Of a stretch of 58,925 nt of DNA, positions 16,984 to 25,341 are shown piece after piece (within the stretch, counting starts at the first letter, position 1; the number at the start of each line of letters is the position of its first letter). The position numbers were made by a program, and so were the translations under genes. Source of the stretch: an uncultured Eubacteriales bacterium (GTDB taxonomy: Bacteria; Bacillota; Clostridia; Oscillospirales; Oscillospiraceae); the NCBI GenBank assembly GCA_900540635.1, contig UQGU01000008.1:1-58925 (forward strand), in the 5' to 3' direction. The notes under the pieces were generated by a model. That model was not told the DNA's origin. It saw only the letters and a program-made list of their open reading frames with translations, and made no database searches.

Positions 16984-17056
16984 GCAAAAAAGCACCGTAA
17001 AAGTGGAATCAAAATGGGTATAGTTATCCCATTGATTCCGACTTTGTACGGTGCTT
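16984..17056 (-). terminator. Very long terminator hairpin after the ImmA operon
   Basis: An imperfect stem of nearly 30 bp (AAGCACCGTA at 16990 pairs with TACGGTGCTT ending 17056, and ATGGG with CCCAT at the tip) is followed on the minus strand by TTTTTTGC. It separates the ImmA/zinc-ribbon operon from the xis/int operon. Confidence 0.8.
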
Positions 17057-17117
17057 GGTAGTCACAATCTGAAAGATTGGCTCCGCTTACTCGATTGTAA
17101 GTCGTGATATTCAGTTA

Positions 17118-17384
17118 TTATTTATAGTATTTGGATTTTAATTGGCTGATTCCCCGCTGCCTGCGGAAATAGGCGAGGTCCAGCGTATCTACAGCCTTGC
17201 ACTTAGGACACTTTGGCCGGATATGGCCGATGGTGTCCGAATATACCTTTATGATAAGGTAGCCACAGCGGGGGCAGCGGACATCACGCAGAGTCAGATT
17301 TATGGAGCCCTTGGCAGATTGGTCAAGCTGTTGCTGGCGCTCCGGTGGGGCCGGAGGAATTGGCCGTGTGTACCGGCCATTCAT
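17118..17384 (-). CDS. Com-like zinc-finger protein
   Basis: The 88-residue protein has a CPRCGYLIIKV...CPKCKAVDTLDL four-cysteine knuckle at residues 37-65, resembling Com-like translational regulators and zinc ribbons found in phages and integrative elements. The start overlaps the stop of the ImmA/IrrE gene (4 bases), so the two are coupled. The N terminus is Pro/Gln-rich and probably unstructured. I cannot assign a function. Confidence 0.65.
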   Translation of the reverse strand: MNGRYTRPIPPAPPERQQQLDQSAKGSINLTLRDVRCPRCGYLIIKVYSDTIGHIRPKCPKCKAVDTLDLAYFRRQRGISQLKSKYYK

Positions 17385-18082
17385 GTAGATTGCCTCATTT
17401 GCAGGAAGTATTCCTGTATATCACGGCGCTCTACCATATTATACTTTTTCAGCTGGATAAGCAGGGCTGAAAAGGAAACACCCAATTCGTTTGCCATGGC
17501 GTTTACGGCTGGCTTGATGCCGGGATGGAGAACGCATTCCCCGTAGACAGGAATATGGTCCTGTCTTGTGTGCCGACGCAGCGAACCTTGTACTAGCTGC
17601 TTCGGCATGAGCAGAAGGGCGGCCATTGTATTTGCCTGACATTCGCCCAGGGTCAAGTGCTCCCGAAGCTCCTGGAAGTTATAATCCCGTTCCTGGTCGT
17701 AGTCTCGGTCAAAGCAGGCGGGATTGTGCAGAGGGTCCGCTCGATTGATCAGAACATGACCGATTTCGTGGGCCAGGACGAACCGCCTACGGCAGTTTTC
17801 GGACGGCTGTTGCAAAAAGGAATCCAGAATAATCGTATCTTTTGGGTAGACAATGCCGACACGTTGGTTATCCCGCTTTACATACAGAGGGTACGAGCCA
17901 TTGGAAAGATACCCAATTTTGTCCATATCGTCCTCCATGATTTGCTCATACAGGACGGGCAGGCCAAGGAACCGGGCCACGCTGTCAATATCGATTTGGC
18001 CGGATTTCTGTTGGCCGCAGGCCACTTGAATCAGACCGGAAGCAATTTCTTCAATCTCTTTGTTTGAAATAAATACTTTCAT
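17381..18082 (-). CDS. ImmA/IrrE-family metallo-endopeptidase
   Basis: The 233-residue protein has the zinc protease motif LAHEIGHVLI at about residue 105. In ICEBs1 and related elements ImmA cleaves the element's repressor in response to DNA damage, releasing excision genes. The C-terminal region (NAMANELGVSFSALLIQLKK) resembles the helical segment of that family. GGAGGTTTATCG precedes the ATG. The usual XRE repressor partner (ImmR) is not visible in the island. The promoter upstream carries a LexA-type box, so the SOS response may act on the protease gene itself. Confidence 0.85.
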   Translation of the reverse strand: MKVFISNKEIEEIASGLIQVACGQQKSGQIDIDSVARFLGLPVLYEQIMEDDMDKIGYLSNGSYPLYVKRDNQRVGIVYPKDTIILDSFLQQPSENCRRRFVLAHEIGHVLINRADPLHNPACFDRDYDQERDYNFQELREHLTLGECQANTMAALLLMPKQLVQGSLRRHTRQDHIPVYGECVLHPGIKPAVNAMANELGVSFSALLIQLKKYNMVERRDIQEYFLQMRQST

Positions 18083-18238
18083 CGATAAACCTCCTCATAG
18101 TGAAAAACCGCATCCCTTGAGAGGAAAAGGATGTTTCCGGACTGGACAGTGTTTTTCAGCAAAGCAACAGAAAACGGCGGCTTCCCGTTTTCAGTGGGTG
18201 GAGAGCTTCGCTGAGAGACATTAACTTCGGATGGCATC

Positions 18239-18280
18239 ATTATAGTGGGCGACATAATAAAAGTCAAGAACAAATGTTCG
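18239..18280 (-). promoter_or_regulatory. Promoter with adjoining LexA-type SOS box before the ImmA gene
   Basis: On the minus strand CGAACATTTGTTC (18280-18268) abuts a TTGACT -35 (18267-18262), with a 17-base spacer and TATAAT (18244-18239). The palindrome matches the Gram-positive LexA consensus CGAACN4GTTCG in all but the last base. The leader to the ImmA start is about 150 bases and contains GAAAACGG/CCGTTTTC. Confidence 0.7.
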
Positions 18281-18369
18281 TGTATCTGAAAATTTTTAGA
18301 AATTTGTCAGGCGTGGATAAAGTGCGATAGTATAATAGATATGGCGGCAATGACAGGGTTTTGTGGGTG

Positions 18370-18447
18370 GAAAAATGAAAAAAGCTTTCGTCAAGTATAG
18401 CACTCGACGAAAGCCATTTTACCCGGAAAAGTTCTCTATTCGTTCGC
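18370..18447 (-). ncRNA. Candidate small RNA or attenuated leader
   Basis: A consensus promoter (TTGACA 18479-18474, 16-base spacer, TATAAT 18457-18452, minus strand) fires into about 75 bases that end in a 12-bp hairpin. GCTTTCGTCGAG pairs with CTTGACGAAAGC (one G-T pair), followed by TTTTTTCATTTTT. No start codon with a good ribosome site lies between. It could be a free sRNA or a terminator-controlled leader for the ImmA transcript. Confidence 0.5.
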
Positions 18448-18598
18448 ACTTATTATATCATAAGCGGTTCGATTGTCAACGTGAATTGTTTCAGATTGGA
18501 AGTTACAGCGTAGGAATGCTAATTTTTTGTGTATCTTGACAGAAATATCAATACATTTTTATGCAAAAACACAACGAATCTTTTTCGCTACACCGTAA

Positions 18599-18618
18599 TT
18601 GCCGTCAAAAACATGGTC
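18599..18618 (+). repeat. Direct repeat before the second integrase
   Basis: TTGCCGTCAAAAACATGGTC. A copy with 18 of 20 identical bases lies at 19755-19774, just past the integrase stop. Confidence 0.55.
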
Positions 18619-18635
18619 TAAGGAGGAGCGATTCT

Positions 18636-19745
18636 ATGCCGCGACGAGGGGAAAACATCTACAAACGCCGAGATGGGCGATGGGAAGGTCGCTATATTGC
18701 AGATAGGAAGCCGGATGGGCGGGCAATTTATCACTCCGTATATGGCACATCTTATAATTCCGTGCGCCAGAAGCTGGTAGATTGCCGGGAGAATACCAGG
18801 AAACATTTGCTCCGAAACTGCACAATGACGGTAATGGAGCTTTTGGGGTTCTGGCAGGCTGAAAACCAACAAATCAAGCCAACCAGCCGGGAGCGTTACC
18901 GAGCACTTATTTCCGGTCACATTCAGCCGGAATTAGGGGAACATCGAGTTTGTGACCTGACAGAGGACACCTTGAGTGCCTTTGTCAATAAAAAGCTGCA
19001 ATCCGGACGCTTGGACGGAAAGGGCGGGTTGTCCCGAAAGACGGTAAACGATATTTGCGTCATTATCAAGTCCGCCTTGAAACTGGCCAGACGAAAGTTC
19101 CAGTATGCGGGAAGTGCAGAAATCCACGCTCCCACGGTCAAGCGGAAGTCTATGGAAGTCCTGTGCGAGTGGGAAAGCCGGAAAATCAGTGCAGCCGTGC
19201 TTCACGCACCGACGCCAAGCACGGCTGCTTTCCTGCTATGCCTGGAGACTGGTATCCGGCTGGGTGAGGCTTGCGCCCTGCGCTGGTCTGACGTGGATTT
19301 TACCAGTGGCCTGCTGCATATTCGGCGCACCGCCTACCGGATCAACTATGGTGGTCGCACAGAGCTGGTCATTCAAGCCCCTAAGACAGACAATTCCCAG
19401 AGGACGATTCCACTGACGGCAAAAATGCTTTCTGTGCTGCGTTCTTTCCGCTCAGGGCAGAATGACTATCTGTTTACCGGCAGTGAAAAACCTATGGAGC
19501 CAAGAACATTGCAATATCGCTTTCAGAGATTTTTGAAGGACCTGGAAATCCCCGCCAGAAATTTCCACACGCTGCGCCATTCCTTTGCGACTCGCTGTAT
19601 CGCCTGTGGTATGGATATTAAATCGCTGTCTGAAATTCTCGGACACGCCAGTGTACAGGTAACACTTCAAATGTATGTCCACCCCTCTATGGATGCCAAG
19701 CGCAGCGCACTGGAGGCAGCAAGCACCCTATCTGCCATTGCTTAG
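18636..19745 (+). CDS. Second tyrosine recombinase in the island
   Basis: The 369-residue recombinase has all catalytic positions: Arg in TGIRLGEACALRW, His-x-x-Arg in FHTLRHSFATRC, His in LGHASVQVTLQ, and Tyr in MYVHPSMDAK. Its N terminus (GENIYKRRDGRWEGRYIADR) is the same arm-binding type as the island integrase, but the sequence is well diverged. GGAGGAGCGATTCT precedes the ATG. It is on the opposite strand to int, is flanked by the 20-base direct repeats, and directly precedes a surface-protein gene that lacks a secretion signal. It may be a nested element's integrase or a local DNA-rearranging enzyme. Confidence 0.9.
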   Translation: MPRRGENIYKRRDGRWEGRYIADRKPDGRAIYHSVYGTSYNSVRQKLVDCRENTRKHLLRNCTMTVMELLGFWQAENQQIKPTSRERYRALISGHIQPELGEHRVCDLTEDTLSAFVNKKLQSGRLDGKGGLSRKTVNDICVIIKSALKLARRKFQYAGSAEIHAPTVKRKSMEVLCEWESRKISAAVLHAPTPSTAAFLLCLETGIRLGEACALRWSDVDFTSGLLHIRRTAYRINYGGRTELVIQAPKTDNSQRTIPLTAKMLSVLRSFRSGQNDYLFTGSEKPMEPRTLQYRFQRFLKDLEIPARNFHTLRHSFATRCIACGMDIKSLSEILGHASVQVTLQMYVHPSMDAKRSALEAASTLSAIA

Positions 19746-19754
19746 CAAGCGCAT

Positions 19755-19774
19755 TTGCCGTCAGGAACATGGTC
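19755..19774 (+). repeat. Direct repeat after the second integrase
   Basis: TTGCCGTCAGGAACATGGTC, matching 18599-18618 at 18 of 20 positions. The 1.1-kb span between the two is essentially the integrase gene. The rest of 19775-19962 contains only small palindromes (CGTTTCCG 19797-19804 with CGGAAACG 19851-19858). Confidence 0.55.
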
Positions 19775-19962
19775 AGAGGGATAGAGGAAAATCTACGTTT
19801 CCGTAGAGAAATTGGGCATATATATCGTCAAATGCTATAAAAGCCATTGCGGAAACGTGAGAAGGCAAGGCGGGCTGTGTGAAGTCAGGAGACCTACAAC
19901 GCTGAAATGGATTTGACTCAAGGGCGCGACCACCATGGAGTCCAGCCAAATAAGGGGCGGGT

Positions 19963-22845
19963 ATGCCCATTTGGGGGGATCATGGTTTGGGAAATCGAGG
20001 GAATACGTTTGACGGGAACAAGTGGCGTGAAAAGAAAATCATGCAGTACGTAGAAGGCCTCACCCCCAGAAGCCTGACGCTGTCTGTGGCTGCGGCTCCC
20101 GTTCCCGTACCCGTAGAAACTGTCACTCTGAACAAGAACCAGCTCTCCCTTGCTTGCGGCGCAAGCGATACGCTAACTGCCACCATTGATCCTGATAACG
20201 CAACCGACAAGGAAGTTACATGGACCACTGAGCCAGAAGGAATTGTGTCTGTGGTAGATGGCCAGGTTATTGGTTTGAAAGAGGGTACAGCCACTGTTAC
20301 CGCTACCGCTGGTGGTAAGAGTGCGACCTGTGCGGTTACTGTAGCGCCGGAAGGTAAGATTCCAGTTGCTGGTATTTCGCTTGGAGAAAATGCCGAGGCA
20401 TCTGTGGCAGTTTCCAAAACGCTTTCGCTTACTGCTACTGTGACTCCCAGCGATGCTACAGATGCGGACAAAATTTCGTGGGAATCCAGTGTTCCAGATG
20501 TAGCCACAGTTGCGGTTGGCACAGCACCGAATCAGGCGGTTATTACTGCAAAGGCGGTGGGTACAACCACTGTTACGGCGACTGTTGGAGGTCATAGTGC
20601 CTCTGTTACGGTGCATGTGACTAACCCGGCTACAAAAATTCAAGTTACTGCTGATAAAACCTTTCCGATTGCTATAGGGGCTACTGTTCAATTGCACGCC
20701 ACTCTTACCCCGGAAAATGCAACGGACACCATTAAATGGTCAAGTAGTAAGCCAACGGTTGCAACGGTTAGCGAGACTGGAGTCGTTACGGCTGTGGGGG
20801 TAGGATCGGCCACGATTACTGCGAAGGGTGAAAGCAAAAAAGGTTTTCTGGCTGTTAAGGTTATCGATGTTGGAGATGGAAACTATATTGTTGCCATGCC
20901 AAACGACAAGACCGTCATCGCCGGTGAGAAAATTCTGCTGCCGATTACTATCAAAGGCAAAACCGAAGATTTTACCAGCTACAATGCGTACAAGCTTCTG
21001 CTGAATTATGACCAGGATGCATTGGAATTGCTGACAACTGCTCTGGATGATGCAACCGCAACGCTGACAGACAATAACGGTGAAATTGAGATTATGCGAT
21101 GGGGTAGCTCGAAAGCACTGGGGAATATGCTGACACTGGAGTTTAAGGCGAAGGAAGTCACAGATGCGGACAAGAACCCCACATCGGTCACGCTGAAATC
21201 CGCACAGGTTGACATTTCGTCTGGAGCTCTGGATCAGAATGCCCCTAATGCGCAGATCGAGAATCCTGCCACTGTCCTCACGATTGAAGTCAAGCACTTT
21301 GTGAAGCTGCCAGATGGCGTTACTTCTTCTCAGGGGAACTACGTTGATCATGGCAAAGACTACACATTTACGTTGGAAGATCCGGAAGCTTTCTATGACT
21401 ATGATGTGTCCGCTACTATGGGCGGCAATACGGTCACAGTCAAGAAGAATGAGAACGGTTCGTATACCATCGAAAATGTAACGGATGAGGTTGAGGTTAT
21501 TCTAGTCAAAACGCCCAAGACGTATCAGGTCACAAGGACAGGCGAGGATGTAACTGGTTCTGCATCGGCAACATACGGTACTGACTATGTGTTTAAGGTC
21601 GATAAGCAAGAAGGCTTTAAGTATGAGATCAGTGTCAAGATTGCGGGTGAGCCTTACACTGGCGAGCTTGCTCCCGATGACGAGGGGAATTATAAGATTC
21701 CCGGAACGGAAATTAAGGGTACAATCGAAATCGTCGTGACGAAGACCGAGGATACGTCTACTACGACGGTTGGTGTTTATGTCGAAGGTACTGGCAAGGA
21801 TGATGTGGTAGCTCCTACAAAAGCGACGAAGGATACTGAGTTCTCGTTCACTGTAAACGTGGCCAACGGTTATATTTATACGGTTGATATTAATGTGAAT
21901 GGTGCAAAGTATACCGGAGCCAGTGTTGTAGATTCAGAGGATGGCACGAAAAAGACCTACACAATTCCGGCAGCTGGCGTTACGGGGCCGATTACGATTG
22001 CGGTTGCTAAGGACAAGGCATTCAATGTCACCTTTGAAAATGCTGCCCCACTTGAAATTAAAGCAGCGGGTGATGCAATCGGAAAGGTTGGCTCTGATTA
22101 CACTTTCACAATCACTGGACTAAAGCGGGTTTACAAACTCACAGTAAGTGTTACTGAAGAAGGCGTTACAAAAGATGTAACATTCACAAAGTTGGAAAAC
22201 GGTGCAACCAGATATAATTACACCTATACTGTTGAGAAAGTCCAGGGCGATTTGACCATCAACCTCTCTTATTCCGTAAGTGATGAAATGGTTGAGGTCG
22301 TGGTGAATCCGTTTGTAGAGTTAGACGGGAAGACGGTTTATTTGGTGGCGACCCGGACAAAAGCTGGAAATGCCAGAGACATGAAGCTGGACACATATGA
22401 CGGCTACTTTATGTATGCAACGAAGCTTTATGTTGATAAATTCAACAATCCGGCGGCAGGGACAAGCTATGATACATATTTGTGGTTGACGACAGTGAAC
22501 AAGGGTGAAGCGTTCACCCCCGAAGATGCGCTGAAGCATTTGACGTTCACAAACGGGTGTGAGGTTGCAGATCAAAACAAGAAGCTTGCCGCACCTGTGC
22601 CGTTGTCCAAGGATACGGGGGATGTAAACCATTCCGGCTACAAGGACATCAACGATGCGCAGTTGGTCTGGGATATTTACAATGATGGATACCAAGACTT
22701 TTGCATAACAAACAAGTATGCAAATGGCACCTACCTTCATCCGCAGGTTGGAGCAAGCATGACCAAATTCCTTGATGCGGATGTCAACAAGGATATGTGT
22801 GTGAATGCCCTTGATGCAGCTGCGGTAATTGCTCAAATCAAGTAG
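19963..22845 (+). CDS. Big-2/cohesin-like/dockerin-like surface protein lacking a signal peptide
   Basis: The frame gives 960 residues. In order: three Big-2 Ig-like domains (about 51-300), a cohesin-like domain (about 304-445, with AGEKILLPITIKG and YKLLLNYDQDALELL), and four ~75-residue beta repeats (446-770). Then a ~100-residue module starts at NPFVELDGKTVYLVA, followed by a dockerin-like pair of calcium loops (DVNHSGYKDIND near 885 and DADVNKDMCVNALD near 940). Everything points outside the cell, yet neither ATG 19963 nor ATG 20041 leads into a signal peptide and neither has a strong ribosome site. The 5' end was probably replaced by recombination next to the second integrase. Confidence 0.75.
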   Translation: MPIWGDHGLGNRGNTFDGNKWREKKIMQYVEGLTPRSLTLSVAAAPVPVPVETVTLNKNQLSLACGASDTLTATIDPDNATDKEVTWTTEPEGIVSVVDGQVIGLKEGTATVTATAGGKSATCAVTVAPEGKIPVAGISLGENAEASVAVSKTLSLTATVTPSDATDADKISWESSVPDVATVAVGTAPNQAVITAKAVGTTTVTATVGGHSASVTVHVTNPATKIQVTADKTFPIAIGATVQLHATLTPENATDTIKWSSSKPTVATVSETGVVTAVGVGSATITAKGESKKGFLAVKVIDVGDGNYIVAMPNDKTVIAGEKILLPITIKGKTEDFTSYNAYKLLLNYDQDALELLTTALDDATATLTDNNGEIEIMRWGSSKALGNMLTLEFKAKEVTDADKNPTSVTLKSAQVDISSGALDQNAPNAQIENPATVLTIEVKHFVKLPDGVTSSQGNYVDHGKDYTFTLEDPEAFYDYDVSATMGGNTVTVKKNENGSYTIENVTDEVEVILVKTPKTYQVTRTGEDVTGSASATYGTDYVFKVDKQEGFKYEISVKIAGEPYTGELAPDDEGNYKIPGTEIKGTIEIVVTKTEDTSTTTVGVYVEGTGKDDVVAPTKATKDTEFSFTVNVANGYIYTVDINVNGAKYTGASVVDSEDGTKKTYTIPAAGVTGPITIAVAKDKAFNVTFENAAPLEIKAAGDAIGKVGSDYTFTITGLKRVYKLTVSVTEEGVTKDVTFTKLENGATRYNYTYTVEKVQGDLTINLSYSVSDEMVEVVVNPFVELDGKTVYLVATRTKAGNARDMKLDTYDGYFMYATKLYVDKFNNPAAGTSYDTYLWLTTVNKGEAFTPEDALKHLTFTNGCEVADQNKKLAAPVPLSKDTGDVNHSGYKDINDAQLVWDIYNDGYQDFCITNKYANGTYLHPQVGASMTKFLDADVNKDMCVNALDAAAVIAQIK

Positions 22846-22871
22846 TCAGTAAACAAAAGAACGCCATCAAG

Positions 22872-22933
22872 CCTCCCTCCCACCTGGGAGGGAGGTCACA
22901 CGACAACTTCCCAGCCGCATTCTGCCGGGAAGT
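22872..22933 (+). terminator. Paired hairpins between surface-protein genes
   Basis: CCTCCCTCCCA (22872-22882) pairs with TGGGAGGGAGG (22885-22895). A second stem pairs AACTTCCC with GGGAAGTT (to 22933), extended by CGAC/ATCGTG. No T-run follows, so they may be mRNA-stabilising or a small repeat element. Confidence 0.45.
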
Positions 22934-23023
22934 TATCGTGCGTTTTGAGAGGTTGAACTCTTGCCCCCAAATTGAGAGTCGGAGTTGAGCCCCTGGAAGG
23001 GAAATTCAGAAGGAGTGTGCGAT

Positions 23024-24268
23024 ATGAGAAGATGGGTCTGTGGCCTTTTATGTCTGCTGCTGTGTGCGAGTTTGGTACTGCCAGCTTCAGCCAGCGGCGG
23101 TTATACGGTATCCATACCAACGGAGGCGACTATTGCCAGCGGTGGCACTGTGACAATTCCTGTGACAATCAGTGAGGGGACAGGAAGCTACAATGCGGTG
23201 GACATGCGTATTACGTTTGATGCCACAAAGCTGGAATATGCATCTTCAACATTGGCAAAGGATCAGGTAACGCTGACAAACGGGACTGTTTATGTCCGAT
23301 TTTATGGAAAAGCAAAAAAGGCAGGAGCAGAAGCGTTTTCGGTTACCTTTCAGCCCAAAAAGATGGAAGAATCAGAGGTTAAAATCACTTCCGCAAAAGT
23401 GGATAATTCCGATCATGCACTGCGATATAACGCAACGGAAGCCACAATAGCCAATGGCGTTACTAAGGTTAGCGTCGTTGGGTACGAAGTTACACTTCCG
23501 GCTGGATTCAAAGGCAATGCAGTTGCGTACCCGGGGCGGGATTACACCTTTCATGGACCTGCCGGAACGACAAAGTATGTTGTGAGAGCAGAGATCAACG
23601 GGAAGAAATACACTTGTAGAGATAACGGGGACGGTACATACACGATTTTAGCGGAATACATTACTGGACCAATTACCGTGACGGCTGCAAGATCAATTGT
23701 TACCCCGGGAACTGGCGGGAATAATAATCACTTTGTTCCCGGAAAGGGGAGCACGACAGGTTCTTCGACAACCGGGACAGGCAGTGCAGCCGGGACCACA
23801 GCTGGCTACAAGCAACTGTGGGTTCAGCCCTATGTAGAATTGGATAATACGACAGTTTTTCTGATTGCCGTATCCGGCAGTCCCAAGAGCGGCCAGACCT
23901 ACGCCTACGATGGCGACCCCATGTTCTATACGGAAAAGTACCGCAGCTCCGGGGCAGCGTTCGGAGAAAATGTGTACCTCTATCTGCAAATCGTAAAGAG
24001 TGGCGAGCCCCTTCTGGAAGCGGATGCTGCCAAGAAAATTACAGAAGTTAAGGGCACCTCCCCTACTATTGATGCTGACCTGGATATGGATGGCTCCGGT
24101 GAAATCAATGAGAAAGATGCCAAGCTCGTGTACAACGTGTACAATGCAATGTTCTGGGATTTTGACGACCTGCCCATGGCATCTTTCCTGGAAGCGGATA
24201 CGAACCGGGATGGCATTGTGAATGTAAGAGATGCGGATGTTGTTGTGGACGGGCGGACTGCCCGATAA
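23024..24268 (+). CDS. Secreted cohesin-like/dockerin-like protein
   Basis: The 414-residue protein has a clear signal peptide (WVCGLLCLLLCASLVLPASA) and a cohesin-like domain (about 27-150: GGTVTIPVTISEG, VDMRITFDATKLEYA). One beta repeat of the kind found four times in the upstream gene follows (about 155-228), then a Gly/Thr linker. The ~90-residue module (QPYVELDNTTVFLIAV) and a dockerin-like pair (DLDMDGSGEINEKDAKLVYN, then EADTNRDGIVNVRDAD) close the protein. AGGAG precedes the ATG at 23024. The C-terminal module plus dockerin is clearly paralogous to that of the preceding gene. Both a receptor and a ligand domain on one chain would allow polymer or scaffold assembly, which is inference. 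Confidence 0.8.
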   Translation: MRRWVCGLLCLLLCASLVLPASASGGYTVSIPTEATIASGGTVTIPVTISEGTGSYNAVDMRITFDATKLEYASSTLAKDQVTLTNGTVYVRFYGKAKKAGAEAFSVTFQPKKMEESEVKITSAKVDNSDHALRYNATEATIANGVTKVSVVGYEVTLPAGFKGNAVAYPGRDYTFHGPAGTTKYVVRAEINGKKYTCRDNGDGTYTILAEYITGPITVTAARSIVTPGTGGNNNHFVPGKGSTTGSSTTGTGSAAGTTAGYKQLWVQPYVELDNTTVFLIAVSGSPKSGQTYAYDGDPMFYTEKYRSSGAAFGENVYLYLQIVKSGEPLLEADAAKKITEVKGTSPTIDADLDMDGSGEINEKDAKLVYNVYNAMFWDFDDLPMASFLEADTNRDGIVNVRDADVVVDGRTAR

Positions 24269-24287
24269 TCTCAAAAGGAGAATGACT

Positions 24288-25341
24288 ATGAAACGATGGA
24301 TGACCATGCTGCTGTGCCTGTGTCTGCTGGCCACGGTGCTGCTGCCCTGCCAGGCATTTGCCACAGACAATAGCCGCAGCTATGATTTTCGACTGACGGT
24401 GGATGGAGCCAAGGAAGTGACCTCTGCTACCGGCAATACCATAACCGTGAGCCTGTCCCTGGCTCAAACGGACAGCGGCGCTCCGGGAGAGATGTACGCC
24501 ATGCAGGCCGAGCTGGAATACGACGATACCTTCTTCGAGTTCGTGGAAAGCTCTGTCATGACCGCTTCCAATATCACCTGGAAAGAAATGGGACGGCGTA
24601 CCGGTGGCCGGGTGGTCTACATGAATTTCCTGTCCCTTTCTGGCGGCCAGGAGTGGCCCAAGGAAACGGTTATCGGCTCTTTTCAGCTGAAAGTTATCGG
24701 CCAGGGCGGCGTGTCCGAAGTGAAGCCCGTGAATTGCCTGGTGTCCACCAAGGATGGCAAGGATTCCTTTGAGAGTGCGGATAACCCGGTACGGGTCATT
24801 CTGGATACGGATTGCACGGTTAAGTTCTTGAGCAACGGCGGCAGCGACGTGCCAGACCAGGTTATTCCCTACGGTGAAAAGCTCACCAAGCCGGAGGACC
24901 CCACGCGAGACGGCTATACATTCGATGCCTGGTACAAAAACCTGGACAGAACAGAATTGTGGGACTTTGACAACGATACCGTTACCGGCAATATGACCTT
25001 GTACGCCGGTTGGAAGCTGGGGGCTCCGGAGCAGGAGCACAAGGCTGGCGGCTCGATTTCCTGGTGGTGGCTGCTGGTACTGCCGCTGCTGGCACTGCTG
25101 GCGTTCCTGCTGCTGATGTTGTTCGGCAAAAAACGGGTGGACTTCGATACACGTGGCGGCACGGAGCTGGAAAGCGTATCTGTCCGCAAGGGCGAGAAGA
25201 TTGACCCGCCCATGACACCTACCAAGGCTGGGGCCATGTTCGCCGGATGGTACACAGATTCGGAATGCACCCAGCGGTGGGACTTTGAGCAGGACAGTGT
25301 TGAGAAGAATATGACTCTGTATATTCGGGTGGAAACATTAG
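24288..25341 (+). CDS. Membrane-anchored cohesin-like protein with InlB-type repeats (frameshifted end)
   Basis: The signal peptide (MTMLLCLCLLATVLLPCQAFA) is followed by a cohesin-like domain (about 30-180), an InlB/Flg_new repeat (TRDGYTFDAWYKNLDRTELW), a membrane segment (WWLLVLPLLALLAFLLLMLF) and a second InlB-type repeat predicted on the cytoplasmic side. The uncorrected frame runs on to 26054 through 700 bases antisense to another gene. Removing one G from the GGG at 25327-25329 gives the expected repeat end YIRW, then two codons and TAG at 25339-25341. That stop overlaps the stop of the convergent gene. AAAGGAG precedes the ATG at 24288, and the gene follows the preceding one by 19 bases. 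Confidence 0.75.

Noticed and set aside
18079..18273. Small minus-strand frame before the ImmA gene
   Set aside because: Its first codons overlap the -10 box of the ImmA promoter, so most of it lies in the 5' leader. There is no ribosome site and no family.
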